From: Burkholderiaceae bacterium
GTDB lineage: Bacteria; Pseudomonadota; Gammaproteobacteria; Burkholderiales; Burkholderiaceae
Reading direction: 5' to 3'
Assembly (NCBI GenBank): GCA_947461805.1
Contig: CANHMJ010000065.1
Coordinates: 1 to 7,574, forward strand
Length of the DNA stretch: 7,574 bases
Part shown: piece after piece, positions 1 through 6,200 of the stretch
Layout: every line of letters starts with the position of its first letter
Position numbering within the stretch: position 1 is the first letter of the stretch
Notes under the pieces: generated by a model
Databases searched by the model: none
What the model saw: the letters and a program-made list of their open reading frames with translations, nothing else
What the model was told of the DNA's origin: nothing
Program-made: the position numbers and the translations under genes

Positions 1-119
1 CCACCTTTGTTACCCGCCCACTGTCGCTTGGTTTATTAATTGCGGCGGCCTTATTGGTGATTGTGGTTATGTTGCCTGCCGTGAAGAAGAGCCGCGAAGA
101 GGTTTTCGTCGAAGAGTAA
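1..119 (+). CDS. C-terminal end of a TctA-type tricarboxylate transporter membrane subunit (partial)
   Basis: Only the last 38 codons are in the window, read in frame 3 and ending at TAA 117-119; the 5' part lies upstream. The peptide begins TFVTRPLSLG, continues through one hydrophobic membrane helix (about residues 9-26, rich in L, A, I and V), and ends in a basic then acidic tail (KKSREEVFVEE). An F-x-T-R-P motif before a last transmembrane helix, followed by a K/R-R-E-E-V-F tail, is what I know from the large membrane subunit (TctA) of tripartite tricarboxylate transporters. These work with a periplasmic TctC binding protein and small TctB to import citrate-like acids. The match rests on a short tail, so another polytopic inner-membrane protein cannot be excluded. 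A strong intrinsic terminator follows 23 bp after the stop, so this is the last gene of its transcript. Confidence 0.6.
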   Translation, partial: TFVTRPLSLGLLIAAALLVIVVMLPAVKKSREEVFVEE

Positions 120-142
120 CCCGTTCTATCGTATTCAGTGAT

Positions 143-175
143 AAGGCCCGCACTCACCCTGCGGGCTTTGTCTTT
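143..175 (+). terminator. Rho-independent terminator after the transporter gene
   Basis: The perfect 7-bp arms GCCCGCA (146-152) and TGCGGGC (160-166) enclose a 7-nt loop. The stem extends by AAG/TTT (one G-T wobble) to 143-152 and 160-169, and a T-rich run (TTTGTCTTTCT, from 167) follows. It lies between the transporter stop and the glnS promoter and should insulate the two transcripts. Confidence 0.88.
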
Positions 176-176
176 C

Positions 177-204
177 TGGGCAGGGGCATTTTCTTCTCTA
201 CAAT
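177..204 (+). promoter_or_regulatory. glnS promoter with -10 placed for a leaderless transcript
   Basis: TACAAT at 199-204 matches 5 of 6 bases of the sigma-70 -10 consensus. A weak -35 (TGGGCA, 177-182, 4 of 6) sits 16 bp upstream. Exactly 6 nt (AGGGGC) separate the -10 from the glnS ATG, so the expected start site is the A of the ATG. The AGGGG run lies only one base from the ATG and cannot act as a normally spaced Shine-Dalgarno. The -10 is convincing, the -35 is not, and leaderless initiation is inferred. Confidence 0.6.
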
Positions 205-210
205 AGGGGC

Positions 211-1992
211 ATGGCTCTTGATAGCAAACCCCCTAAAGCGACGACTCCACCCGCAGAGCCGTCCAACTTTCTACGCCAAATCATCGATTCCGATTTGGCG
301 AGCGGCCGCTATCAAGGCAGAACCAATCGGGCTGGCGCAACCGTTCCTGCCATCATTACGCGCTTTCCACCGGAGCCCAATGGCTACTTGCATATCGGCC
401 ATGCCAAGAGCATCTGCCTCAATTTTGGTTTAGCCGCCGACTACAGCCTTTTGCCTGGGGGTGCACGCTGCAATATGCGCCTGGATGACACCAATCCCAC
501 CAAAGAAGATGTGGAGTATGCAGATAGCATTTTGGATGCGGTGCAGTGGCTTGGTTTCGATTGGAAAGCCCAAGGCGAGGTGCACCTGTATCACGCCAGC
601 GATTACTTTGATCGCTTATATGCGTTTGCCGAACTCTTGATCGAGAATGGCAAGGCCTATGTCGACAGCCAAAGTGCGGATGCCATTCATGCCAATCGCG
701 GTAACTTCAATCAAGTAGGCACAGCAAGCCCATTTCGCGATCGCAGTCCCGCAGAAAATCTTCAGCTCTTCCGTGATATGCGGGATGGTAAGTTTGCCGA
801 TGGTACTCATGTTTTGCGCCTGAAGATTGACATGGCTCACCCCAATATCGTGATGCGCGATCCGGTGATTTACCGAATTCGGCACGTGGAGCACCACCGT
901 ACCGGCAACACATGGTGTATCTACCCCTTGTACGATTTCACTCACTGCATCTCCGATGCGCTTGAAAATGTATCGCACTCGATCTGTACGCTTGAGTTTG
1001 AAAACAATCGCCCTCTGTATGACTGGATTCTGCATGCACTCAAAGAGTTGGGTGTCTTCACGGAGCCCCTACCCCACCAACATGAATTTGCCCGTCTTAA
1101 TCTAACCCACACCCTGACCAGTAAGCGCAAACTCTTGCAGTTGGTCGAAGAAAAGAAAGTGGATGGTTGGGATGATCCACGCATGCCAACGATTGTAGGC
1201 ATTCGTCGTCGTGGCTACACCCCAGAAAGCATTCGTTTGTTTTGCGAGCGCATTGGCGTAGCCAAGGCCGATAGCTGGATTGATATGAGCACGCTCGAAG
1301 GCGCACTGCGGGATGACTTAGATGCAAAAGCACCCCGCGCAATTGCGGTTCTAAAGCCCCTCAAATTGGTGATTGAAAATATGGATCCGGGCACCAGCGA
1401 AATCTGCTCGGCACCACGCCACCCGCATCACCCCGACTGGGGGCGCCGTGAATTTCCGTTCACACGGGAACTCTGGATCGAAGCAGACGATTTCATGATC
1501 GAGCCTATCAAAGGCTTTTTCCGGCTTTATCCGCCGATCGGTGATCAACCTGGTAGTCGGGTGCGCTTACGTTATGGTTTTGTGATTGAATGCACCGGTT
1601 ATGAACTGGACGCCAAGGGTGAAGTGAAGCAAGTGCATGCGCGTTATTTTCCGGATAGTAAAAGTGGTACGCCCGGCTCGGATAATTACAAAGTCAAAGG
1701 GAATATTCATTGGGTCAGTGCGCAGCATGCACTGGCAGCCGAAGTGCGCTTGTATGAGCACCTCTTCACCGATCCTCATCCCGATAGTGGTGAGAAAAAT
1801 TTCGTAGATCACCTTAATCCTCAATCCAAAGAAGTGATCACTGCCTACCTAGAGCCTTCGATGGTGGATGCGTTAGGAGAAGCCCGCTTTCAGTTTGAGC
1901 GCCACGGCTACTTTGTGGTGGATGCAGTTGACTCCAAGCCTGGCAAGCCGATCTTTAATCGCGCGGTTGGCCTAAAAGATTCCTGGAAGTAA
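211..1992 (+). CDS. glnS: Glutaminyl-tRNA synthetase (GlnRS)
   Basis: A cytoplasmic class I aminoacyl-tRNA synthetase that joins glutamine to tRNA-Gln using ATP. At 593 residues it is about 40 longer than the E. coli enzyme (554). Part of the excess is a proline-rich N-terminal tail (residues 1-20). PPEPNGYLHIGH at 53-64 carries the class I HIGH motif. MRLDDTNPTKED (89-100) and the YDFTHCISDALE stretch (241-252) are typical GlnRS/GluRS active-site segments. The KMSKS-equivalent loop reads TSKRK (303-307), where E. coli has MSKRK. GWDDPRMPT (319-327) and RRRGYTPESIR (332-342) are GlnRS signatures. The beta-barrel anticodon-binding half runs to the end, with KVKGNIHWVSA and a closing FNRAVGLKDSW. 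The ATG is chosen because a -10 hexamer sits 6 nt upstream. It probably has its own transcript, since a terminator precedes it. Its 3' end overlaps the convergent SDR gene by 38 bp. The identification is secure. Confidence 0.98.
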   Translation: MALDSKPPKATTPPAEPSNFLRQIIDSDLASGRYQGRTNRAGATVPAIITRFPPEPNGYLHIGHAKSICLNFGLAADYSLLPGGARCNMRLDDTNPTKEDVEYADSILDAVQWLGFDWKAQGEVHLYHASDYFDRLYAFAELLIENGKAYVDSQSADAIHANRGNFNQVGTASPFRDRSPAENLQLFRDMRDGKFADGTHVLRLKIDMAHPNIVMRDPVIYRIRHVEHHRTGNTWCIYPLYDFTHCISDALENVSHSICTLEFENNRPLYDWILHALKELGVFTEPLPHQHEFARLNLTHTLTSKRKLLQLVEEKKVDGWDDPRMPTIVGIRRRGYTPESIRLFCERIGVAKADSWIDMSTLEGALRDDLDAKAPRAIAVLKPLKLVIENMDPGTSEICSAPRHPHHPDWGRREFPFTRELWIEADDFMIEPIKGFFRLYPPIGDQPGSRVRLRYGFVIECTGYELDAKGEVKQVHARYFPDSKSGTPGSDNYKVKGNIHWVSAQHALAAEVRLYEHLFTDPHPDSGEKNFVDHLNPQSKEVITAYLEPSMVDALGEARFQFERHGYFVVDAVDSKPGKPIFNRAVGLKDSWK

Positions 1993-2893
1993 GTTCGCTC
2001 AGAAAATCCTGAGTACTGGGGTAGCGCAGTTGTACTTTTAATTCGTTCAGGCGATCATTGCCCACACGCCGTGATTCACGCATAAAAGACCATAGCATCG
2101 GACTTACCAACTGCTGAACTTGGTCCGCTGGCAGACGCGGCGGACGCTCTAAGCCGAATGCATCAGCAACTTGATCAAAGTAATCGCCCATTTTGGTTTG
2201 CGCACCATCACAGGCATTTACCACGCGCTGCGGCTTGCCGTGATAAATGGCGGCGCAAACAATTCGCGCTAAGTCATCGGCCTGAATGTGATTGGAAAAG
2301 GCGTCTAGCTCTGGCAACAAAGCGGGTGTACCTGCTTTAATCCGCTCCGTCGGCAATCGATTCGCATCATAAATTCCAGGCACCCTCAAAATACTGAGGC
2401 GGACATGGTGCAGCAGAGACCATTGGCGCAATTGCCATTCTGCATTCCAACGCCGTTTAGCCCGTTCGCTTTGCGGGTTTGCCATGGTGGTTTCGATGGC
2501 ATCGCCACCACCACAGTCACCATATACCCCTGTTGTGCTGACATACACCAGCCGCCTGACAGTTACACCGCCTTGCGATAAAATCCGCAATAGGTTTTGG
2601 GTGCGCAGGTCGGTTGCACCGGTGGGTTGTGGCGGCGCTAAATGCACTACCGTATGGGCTAAACCACGCAGGCGCCACAGCGTGTCGATCTGGTCTAAGT
2701 TGCCCAGCATCGGAATAGCGCCCATTGCCCTGATTTCTGGAAAACGGGTGCTTTGCGAAGTCAATGCAAATACACGATAGGCCTGAAAGCGAGTGAGCTG
2801 TTGCAGTACCCGCATACCGATATCGCCGCATCCCACGATTAAAACGCGGGGGCGCTGAAATGGTGCTACTAGGGTTTGGTGTAGCGATGGCAT
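1955..2893 (-). CDS. YeeZ-like atypical SDR, NAD(P)-dependent epimerase/dehydratase family
   Basis: A 312-residue probable cytoplasmic Rossmann-fold protein; the substrate is unknown. RPRVLIVGCGDIG (14-26) is a beta strand plus the GxGxxG nucleotide-binding loop. VVHLAPPQP (82-90) corresponds to the fourth strand of the fold. YVSTTGVYGDCGG (117-129) contains the Ser/Thr and Tyr of the extended-SDR active site. The lysine of YxxxK is missing: Y124 is followed by GDCG, as in the YeeZ-like atypical subgroup. ILRVPGIYD (168-176) and NHIQADDLARIV (201-212) are conserved in NAD-dependent epimerase-like proteins. Cofactor binding is well supported, but catalysis is uncertain. The start is an ATG with a -10-like TACGAT ending 7 nt upstream and only a weak purine stretch, so it may be leaderless. 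It is divergent from the reductase gene. Its last codons overlap the end of glnS on the opposite strand. Confidence 0.9.
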   Translation of the reverse strand: MPSLHQTLVAPFQRPRVLIVGCGDIGMRVLQQLTRFQAYRVFALTSQSTRFPEIRAMGAIPMLGNLDQIDTLWRLRGLAHTVVHLAPPQPTGATDLRTQNLLRILSQGGVTVRRLVYVSTTGVYGDCGGGDAIETTMANPQSERAKRRWNAEWQLRQWSLLHHVRLSILRVPGIYDANRLPTERIKAGTPALLPELDAFSNHIQADDLARIVCAAIYHGKPQRVVNACDGAQTKMGDYFDQVADAFGLERPPRLPADQVQQLVSPMLWSFMRESRRVGNDRLNELKVQLRYPSTQDFLSELTSRNLLGQPRD

Positions 2894-2906
2894 ACCTACT
2901 ATCGTA
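2894..2906 (-). promoter_or_regulatory. Candidate -10 of the SDR gene, adjacent to its ATG
   Basis: Read on the minus strand, TACGAT (2906 down to 2901, 4 of 6 to consensus) is followed by seven bases and then the ATG at 2893. No clear -35 is seen. The position matches the -10/ATG geometry at glnS, argD and fkpB, but the hexamer is weaker, so this is a tentative call. Confidence 0.35.
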
Positions 2907-2917
2907 CCGATTTATTT

Positions 2918-2923
2918 AAAGGA
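2918..2923 (+). promoter_or_regulatory. Shine-Dalgarno site that favours a TTG start for the reductase
   Basis: AAAGGA sits directly against the ATG at 2924, with no spacer, which is too close to serve it. It lies 6 nt before the in-frame TTG at 2930, which is good spacing. It therefore decides the start in favour of the TTG. Confidence 0.6.
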
Positions 2924-2929
2924 ATGAGA

Positions 2930-3979
2930 TTGCCTTACCAAGTTACTCTGAAATCCAGCGGCAAACAGTTTGATGCCAACCTAGACGAAACCATTTTGCA
3001 AGCCGCCCTGCGGCAAGGCATTACCCTGCCCTATGGTTGCAAAAATGGTGCCTGTGGCTCATGCAAAGGTCAGGTGACCGAGGGCTCGGTAAGCCATGGC
3101 AATCACAATGAAGGCGCCCTCACCGCCTCTGAAAAGACCGCAGGCAATGCCTTATTTTGCTGCGCCCACGCGCAAAGTGATTTAGTGATTTCAGTACGTG
3201 AGGTGCAGGGCGCCGGCGACTTATCGATTCGGAAAATCCCCTGCCGCGTCAATGAAATCGATCACCCCAGCCCGGATGTTGCCATTCTGAAGTTGCAACT
3301 GCCTGCCGCCGAGCGCTTTCAGTTTTTGGCTGGTCAATACATTGAATTTCTACTCAAAGACGGGCAACGCCGCGCCTACTCGATTGCTTCTGCGCCAGAG
3401 GCAGAAGGTCCACTGGATTTGCATATTCGCCATACCCCTGGCGGCTTATTTACGGATTTTGTGTTTGGTGTGCCCGATAAGCCTGCACTCAAACTAAAAG
3501 ACATCTTGCGCTTTGAGGGGCCCATGGGTAGCTTCTTTTTGCGTGAGGACAGCACTAGCCCCATTATTTTTATCGCAGCGGGAACGGGTTTTGCCCCAAT
3601 CAAATCGATCATCGAACACATGCAAGCCAAAAAAATAGAGCGTCCGATGACCCTGTTTTGGGGCGGGCGCCGACCCAGTGACCTTTATTTAGACAGCCTT
3701 TGTCGCAGTTGGGCCGACAACATGCCCCACTTTAAGTACGTTCCGGTGATTTCCGATGCGCTGCCAGAAGACCAGTGGACTGGCCGAGATGGCTATGTTC
3801 ACCAGGCGGCCATGGCGGATTTCCCTGACATGCGCAGCGTTGAAGTCTATGCCTGCGGTGCACCCGTCGTGGTCAATGCGGCACGTGCTGATTTTGTCGC
3901 GACATGCCAATTGCCCGGCGATAGCTTCTTTGCGGATTCCTTTACCAATGCCGCTGATTTACTTACTGCTAAGGTCTGA
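2930..3979 (+). CDS. 2Fe-2S ferredoxin/FAD/NAD(P) reductase, AscD-type (CDP-6-deoxy-delta-3,4-glucoseen reductase-like)
   Basis: A single-chain electron-transfer flavoprotein of 349 residues from TTG 2930, or 351 from ATG 2924 (numbering below is from the ATG). An N-terminal plant-type ferredoxin domain has cluster ligands C39, C44 and C47 in CKNGACGSC and C79 in LFCCAHA. An FAD-binding barrel follows, with RAYSIASAP (150-158) and HIRHTPGG (167-174). The NAD(P) domain has IAAGTGFAPI (217-226), FWGGR (245-249) and YACGAP (309-314), and the DSFF/DSFT end is usual for the family. It would pass electrons from NAD(P)H through FAD to the iron-sulphur cluster and on to an oxygenase or dehydrase. AscD and oxygenase reductases share this domain order, so the AscD name is only a family label. 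No partner enzyme is visible. TTG 2930 is chosen because AAAGGA is 6 nt upstream and the resulting MPYQVT start matches the usual M-x-(F/Y)-x-V-T of relatives as I recall them. A weak -10 (TACTAT, 2897-2902) could drive it. Confidence 0.9.
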   Translation: MPYQVTLKSSGKQFDANLDETILQAALRQGITLPYGCKNGACGSCKGQVTEGSVSHGNHNEGALTASEKTAGNALFCCAHAQSDLVISVREVQGAGDLSIRKIPCRVNEIDHPSPDVAILKLQLPAAERFQFLAGQYIEFLLKDGQRRAYSIASAPEAEGPLDLHIRHTPGGLFTDFVFGVPDKPALKLKDILRFEGPMGSFFLREDSTSPIIFIAAGTGFAPIKSIIEHMQAKKIERPMTLFWGGRRPSDLYLDSLCRSWADNMPHFKYVPVISDALPEDQWTGRDGYVHQAAMADFPDMRSVEVYACGAPVVVNAARADFVATCQLPGDSFFADSFTNAADLLTAKV

Positions 3980-4014
3980 TCTGAAAAACCCCTGCAGCAA
4001 TCCCAACCTTTTTG

Positions 4015-4020
4015 TATGAT
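4015..4020 (+). promoter_or_regulatory. argD-like gene -10 hexamer, placed for a leaderless transcript
   Basis: TATGAT matches 5 of 6 bases of the -10 consensus and is followed by exactly 6 nt (TGAGCC) and the ATG at 4027. No Shine-Dalgarno is present between the reductase stop (3979) and this ATG, and no convincing -35 is seen. The site implies that the gene has its own start even though the reductase gene ends only 47 bp upstream. Confidence 0.55.
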
Positions 4021-4026
4021 TGAGCC

Positions 4027-5247
4027 ATGAATAAGCCGTACGACATCCCCCCTACCCCACTGAGCCCAGCTGCAGTTGACAGTCACTCCGTGATGTTCAT
4101 CACGCAGCGCCCTGAGCTCGTGATGACCGAAGGTCTGGGTTCCTGGTTGGTTGATCACAACGGCAAACGCTACCTCGACTTTTTGCAAGGCTGGGCAGTC
4201 AATTGCTTGGGTCATAGCAATCCCGGCATGATCGCCGCGATGAATGCCCAAGCACGTAAATTAATTAATCCAAGCCCCGCTTTTTACAATGAGCCGATGA
4301 TTCGTCTATCGAATCTACTCACAGAGCAGAGCTGCTTTGACCGTGTCTTTTTTGCCAATAGCGGCGCCGAGGCCAATGAGGGTGCAATTAAGTTAGCCCG
4401 TAAATGGGGGCAACTCCAGAAATCTGGTGCGTACGAAATCATTACCTTTGAACATTCCTTTCATGGCAGAACCTTGGCCACCATGAGCGCCTCTGGCAAA
4501 CCAGGCTGGGACACCATGTTTGCGCCGCAAGTACCTGGTTTTTTAAAAGCAGAATTGAATGACCTTGATTCAGTAAGAAAGTTAATCAGCGATAAAACCG
4601 TAGCAGTCATGGTCGAGCCAGTGCAAGGCGAAGGTGGCGTGATACCCACCACAACTGCGTTTATGGAAGGCTTGCGCGCATTGACGCACGAACACAAGGT
4701 GCTGCTCATCGTTGACGAAGTCCAAGCAGGCTGTGGGCGTACTGGCAAACTATTTGCTTACCAGCACTACAACATCAAGCCTGACATCATGACCTTAGGT
4801 AAAGGAATTGGTGGTGGCGTTCCTTTGGCTGCATTGTTAGCGACCGAGGAAGTCGCCTGCTTTGTTCCAGGTGATCAAGGTGGCACGTACAACGGCAACG
4901 CACTGATGACTGCGGTTGGCATCAGCGTTATCGAGCAGCTACTTGCTCCCGGGTTTTTAGATGAGGTTGTTCGTAAGGGCGAATTACTGAGCCATGAATT
5001 GCAAACCCTTGCAACCGATTTCAAGCTGGAAGGTGAGCGGGGCAAAGGCCTATTGCGGGCCCTCATGCTGGGCAGCGATATCGGCCCTAAACTGGTTGAA
5101 ATGGCGCGTGATCAAGGCCCAGAAGGATTGCTGCTTAATTCCCCAAAGCCCAATTTACTGCGCTTCATGCCATCACTGGCTGTGACCGATGATGAAATCC
5201 ACCTGATGTGCCAAATGTTGCGTACATTACTTGGCCAGGTGAAATAA
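4027..5247 (+). CDS. argD: Class-III PLP aminotransferase, acetylornithine transaminase family
   Basis: A cytoplasmic PLP enzyme of 406 residues, the usual size for ArgD. ArgD converts N-acetylornithine plus 2-oxoglutarate to N-acetylglutamate semialdehyde plus glutamate in arginine synthesis. Family motifs in order are: FANSGAEANEGAIKLAR (109-125, cofactor phosphate loop), SFHGRTLATMSASGKPGW (144-161, with the FHGR aromatic/Arg block), VEPVQGEGG (196-204), IVDEVQAGCGRTG (228-240, with D230 contacting the pyridine nitrogen and Q233 beside it), and LGKGIGGGVPLAA (257-269, with K259 as Schiff-base lysine). NLLRFMPSL (376-384) holds the C-terminal arginine region. The loop GGTYNGNALMTA (285-296) differs from the G-S-T-(F/Y)-G-G-N-P-L pattern of E. 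coli ArgD, so another omega-amino substrate (for example succinylornithine or ornithine) is possible. The symbol is therefore tentative. The ATG sits 6 nt after a -10. The gene converges on ispH with a 5 bp gap. Confidence 0.88.
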   Translation: MNKPYDIPPTPLSPAAVDSHSVMFITQRPELVMTEGLGSWLVDHNGKRYLDFLQGWAVNCLGHSNPGMIAAMNAQARKLINPSPAFYNEPMIRLSNLLTEQSCFDRVFFANSGAEANEGAIKLARKWGQLQKSGAYEIITFEHSFHGRTLATMSASGKPGWDTMFAPQVPGFLKAELNDLDSVRKLISDKTVAVMVEPVQGEGGVIPTTTAFMEGLRALTHEHKVLLIVDEVQAGCGRTGKLFAYQHYNIKPDIMTLGKGIGGGVPLAALLATEEVACFVPGDQGGTYNGNALMTAVGISVIEQLLAPGFLDEVVRKGELLSHELQTLATDFKLEGERGKGLLRALMLGSDIGPKLVEMARDQGPEGLLLNSPKPNLLRFMPSLAVTDDEIHLMCQMLRTLLGQVK

Positions 5248-5252
5248 GGTAT

Positions 5253-6194
5253 TTAACTCGTTAGGTTTTTAGGTAGCGAAAAGGTAACGTCTTCCACGAT
5301 GCCGGGCAAGGACCGAATTTGCCGCGGTCCAAACTCTTGAATCCGGGCAACAATCGATTGCGCTAAGCTTTCTGGCGCAGATGCACCTGCGGTTAAGCCG
5401 ATGCGTTTTTTTCCTTCAAACCATTTTTCTTCCAGCTGCTCGGGTGCATCCACCATGTAGGATGGCACGCCTAACTTTTCAGACAGTTCCCGCAAGCGAT
5501 TGGAGTTCGAGCTTGCTTTGCTTCCCACCACAATAACGAGATCGACTTGTGGCGCCATAAATTTAACGGCGTCTTGGCGATTTTGCGTTGCGTAACAAAT
5601 GTCTTGCTTGCGTGGCTTTGAAATATGGGGGAATTTTTTGGTTAGGGCGTCAACAATTTCTTTTGTTTCATCGACCGATAAGGTAGTTTGGGTAACAAAG
5701 GCAACCTTCTCATCGGCGGGGAAATTGAGTTTGGCTACATCGTCCAAATCCTCAATCAAGATAATGCCTTGGCCAACTTGGCCCATCGTGCCCTCAACCT
5801 CGGGATGGCCGGCATGACCAATCATCAAGACAGTAAAGCCCTCTTTGCACATCTTGACTACTTCCAAGTGCACTTTAGTGACCAGTGGGCAAGTGGCATC
5901 GTAAACCTGCAAGCCGCGAGCTTCGGCATCGCGCCTGACTTCTTGCGAAACGCCATGGGCACTAAAAACCACAATCCCACCGCGAGGCACTTCTTCCAAT
6001 TCTTCTACAAATACTGCGCCCTTGGTACGAAGCTCGTCTACAACGTATTTGTTGTGGACGATTTCGTGGCGCACGTAAATGGGCTTACCAAAGCGGCTCA
6101 AGGCCTCATTCACAATATTGATCGCGCGATCTACGCCAGCGCAAAATCCCCTGGGTTGGGCGAGCAAAATTTCGGGTTGATCAGTTTGACTCAT
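5253..6194 (-). CDS. ispH: 4-hydroxy-3-methylbut-2-enyl diphosphate reductase
   Basis: The last enzyme of the MEP isoprenoid pathway. It is a cytosolic 4Fe-4S protein that reduces HMBPP to IPP and DMAPP. At 313 residues it has normal family length. All three cluster cysteines are present: C18 (PRGFCAGV), C102 (DATCPLV) and C200 (QDICYAT), equivalent to E. coli C12, C96 and C197. The substrate pocket is intact: H47 (VHNKYVV), H80 (SAHGVS), H130 and E132 (GHPEVEGTMG), T170 (TQTTLSVD), the S228-S229-N230 group (SKASSNSN) and S272 (AGASAPE). The ATG at 6194 leaves 6 nt after the fkpB stop, and I see no Shine-Dalgarno before it. It is thus probably co-transcribed with fkpB and translated by coupling. 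FkpB-ispH adjacency is a known operon arrangement, as in E. coli. The stop is 5 bp from the convergent argD stop. Confidence 0.98.
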   Translation of the reverse strand: MSQTDQPEILLAQPRGFCAGVDRAINIVNEALSRFGKPIYVRHEIVHNKYVVDELRTKGAVFVEELEEVPRGGIVVFSAHGVSQEVRRDAEARGLQVYDATCPLVTKVHLEVVKMCKEGFTVLMIGHAGHPEVEGTMGQVGQGIILIEDLDDVAKLNFPADEKVAFVTQTTLSVDETKEIVDALTKKFPHISKPRKQDICYATQNRQDAVKFMAPQVDLVIVVGSKASSNSNRLRELSEKLGVPSYMVDAPEQLEEKWFEGKKRIGLTAGASAPESLAQSIVARIQEFGPRQIRSLPGIVEDVTFSLPKNLTS

Positions 6195-6200
6195 AGTGGT

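Noticed and set aside
1998..2013. CTCAG-AAAATC-CTGAG hairpin just after the glnS stop
   Set aside because: The stem is only 5 bp, there is no T-run on either strand, and it lies inside the SDR coding region. Not a credible terminator.
4285..4299. TACAAT, six bases, then an in-frame ATG inside argD, the same geometry as the proposed leaderless starts
   Set aside because: It encodes the F-Y-N-E-P-M segment of the conserved protein at Met91, and a product starting there would lose part of the fold. Best read as chance; it serves as a caution for the leaderless argument.
2930..5247. A deoxysugar biosynthesis cluster (SDR, AscD-like reductase, aminotransferase)
   Set aside because: The aminotransferase has ArgD-type motifs, and the SDR is an atypical YeeZ-like protein. 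There is no nucleotidyltransferase or glycosyltransferase, and the genes are differently oriented with separate promoters.
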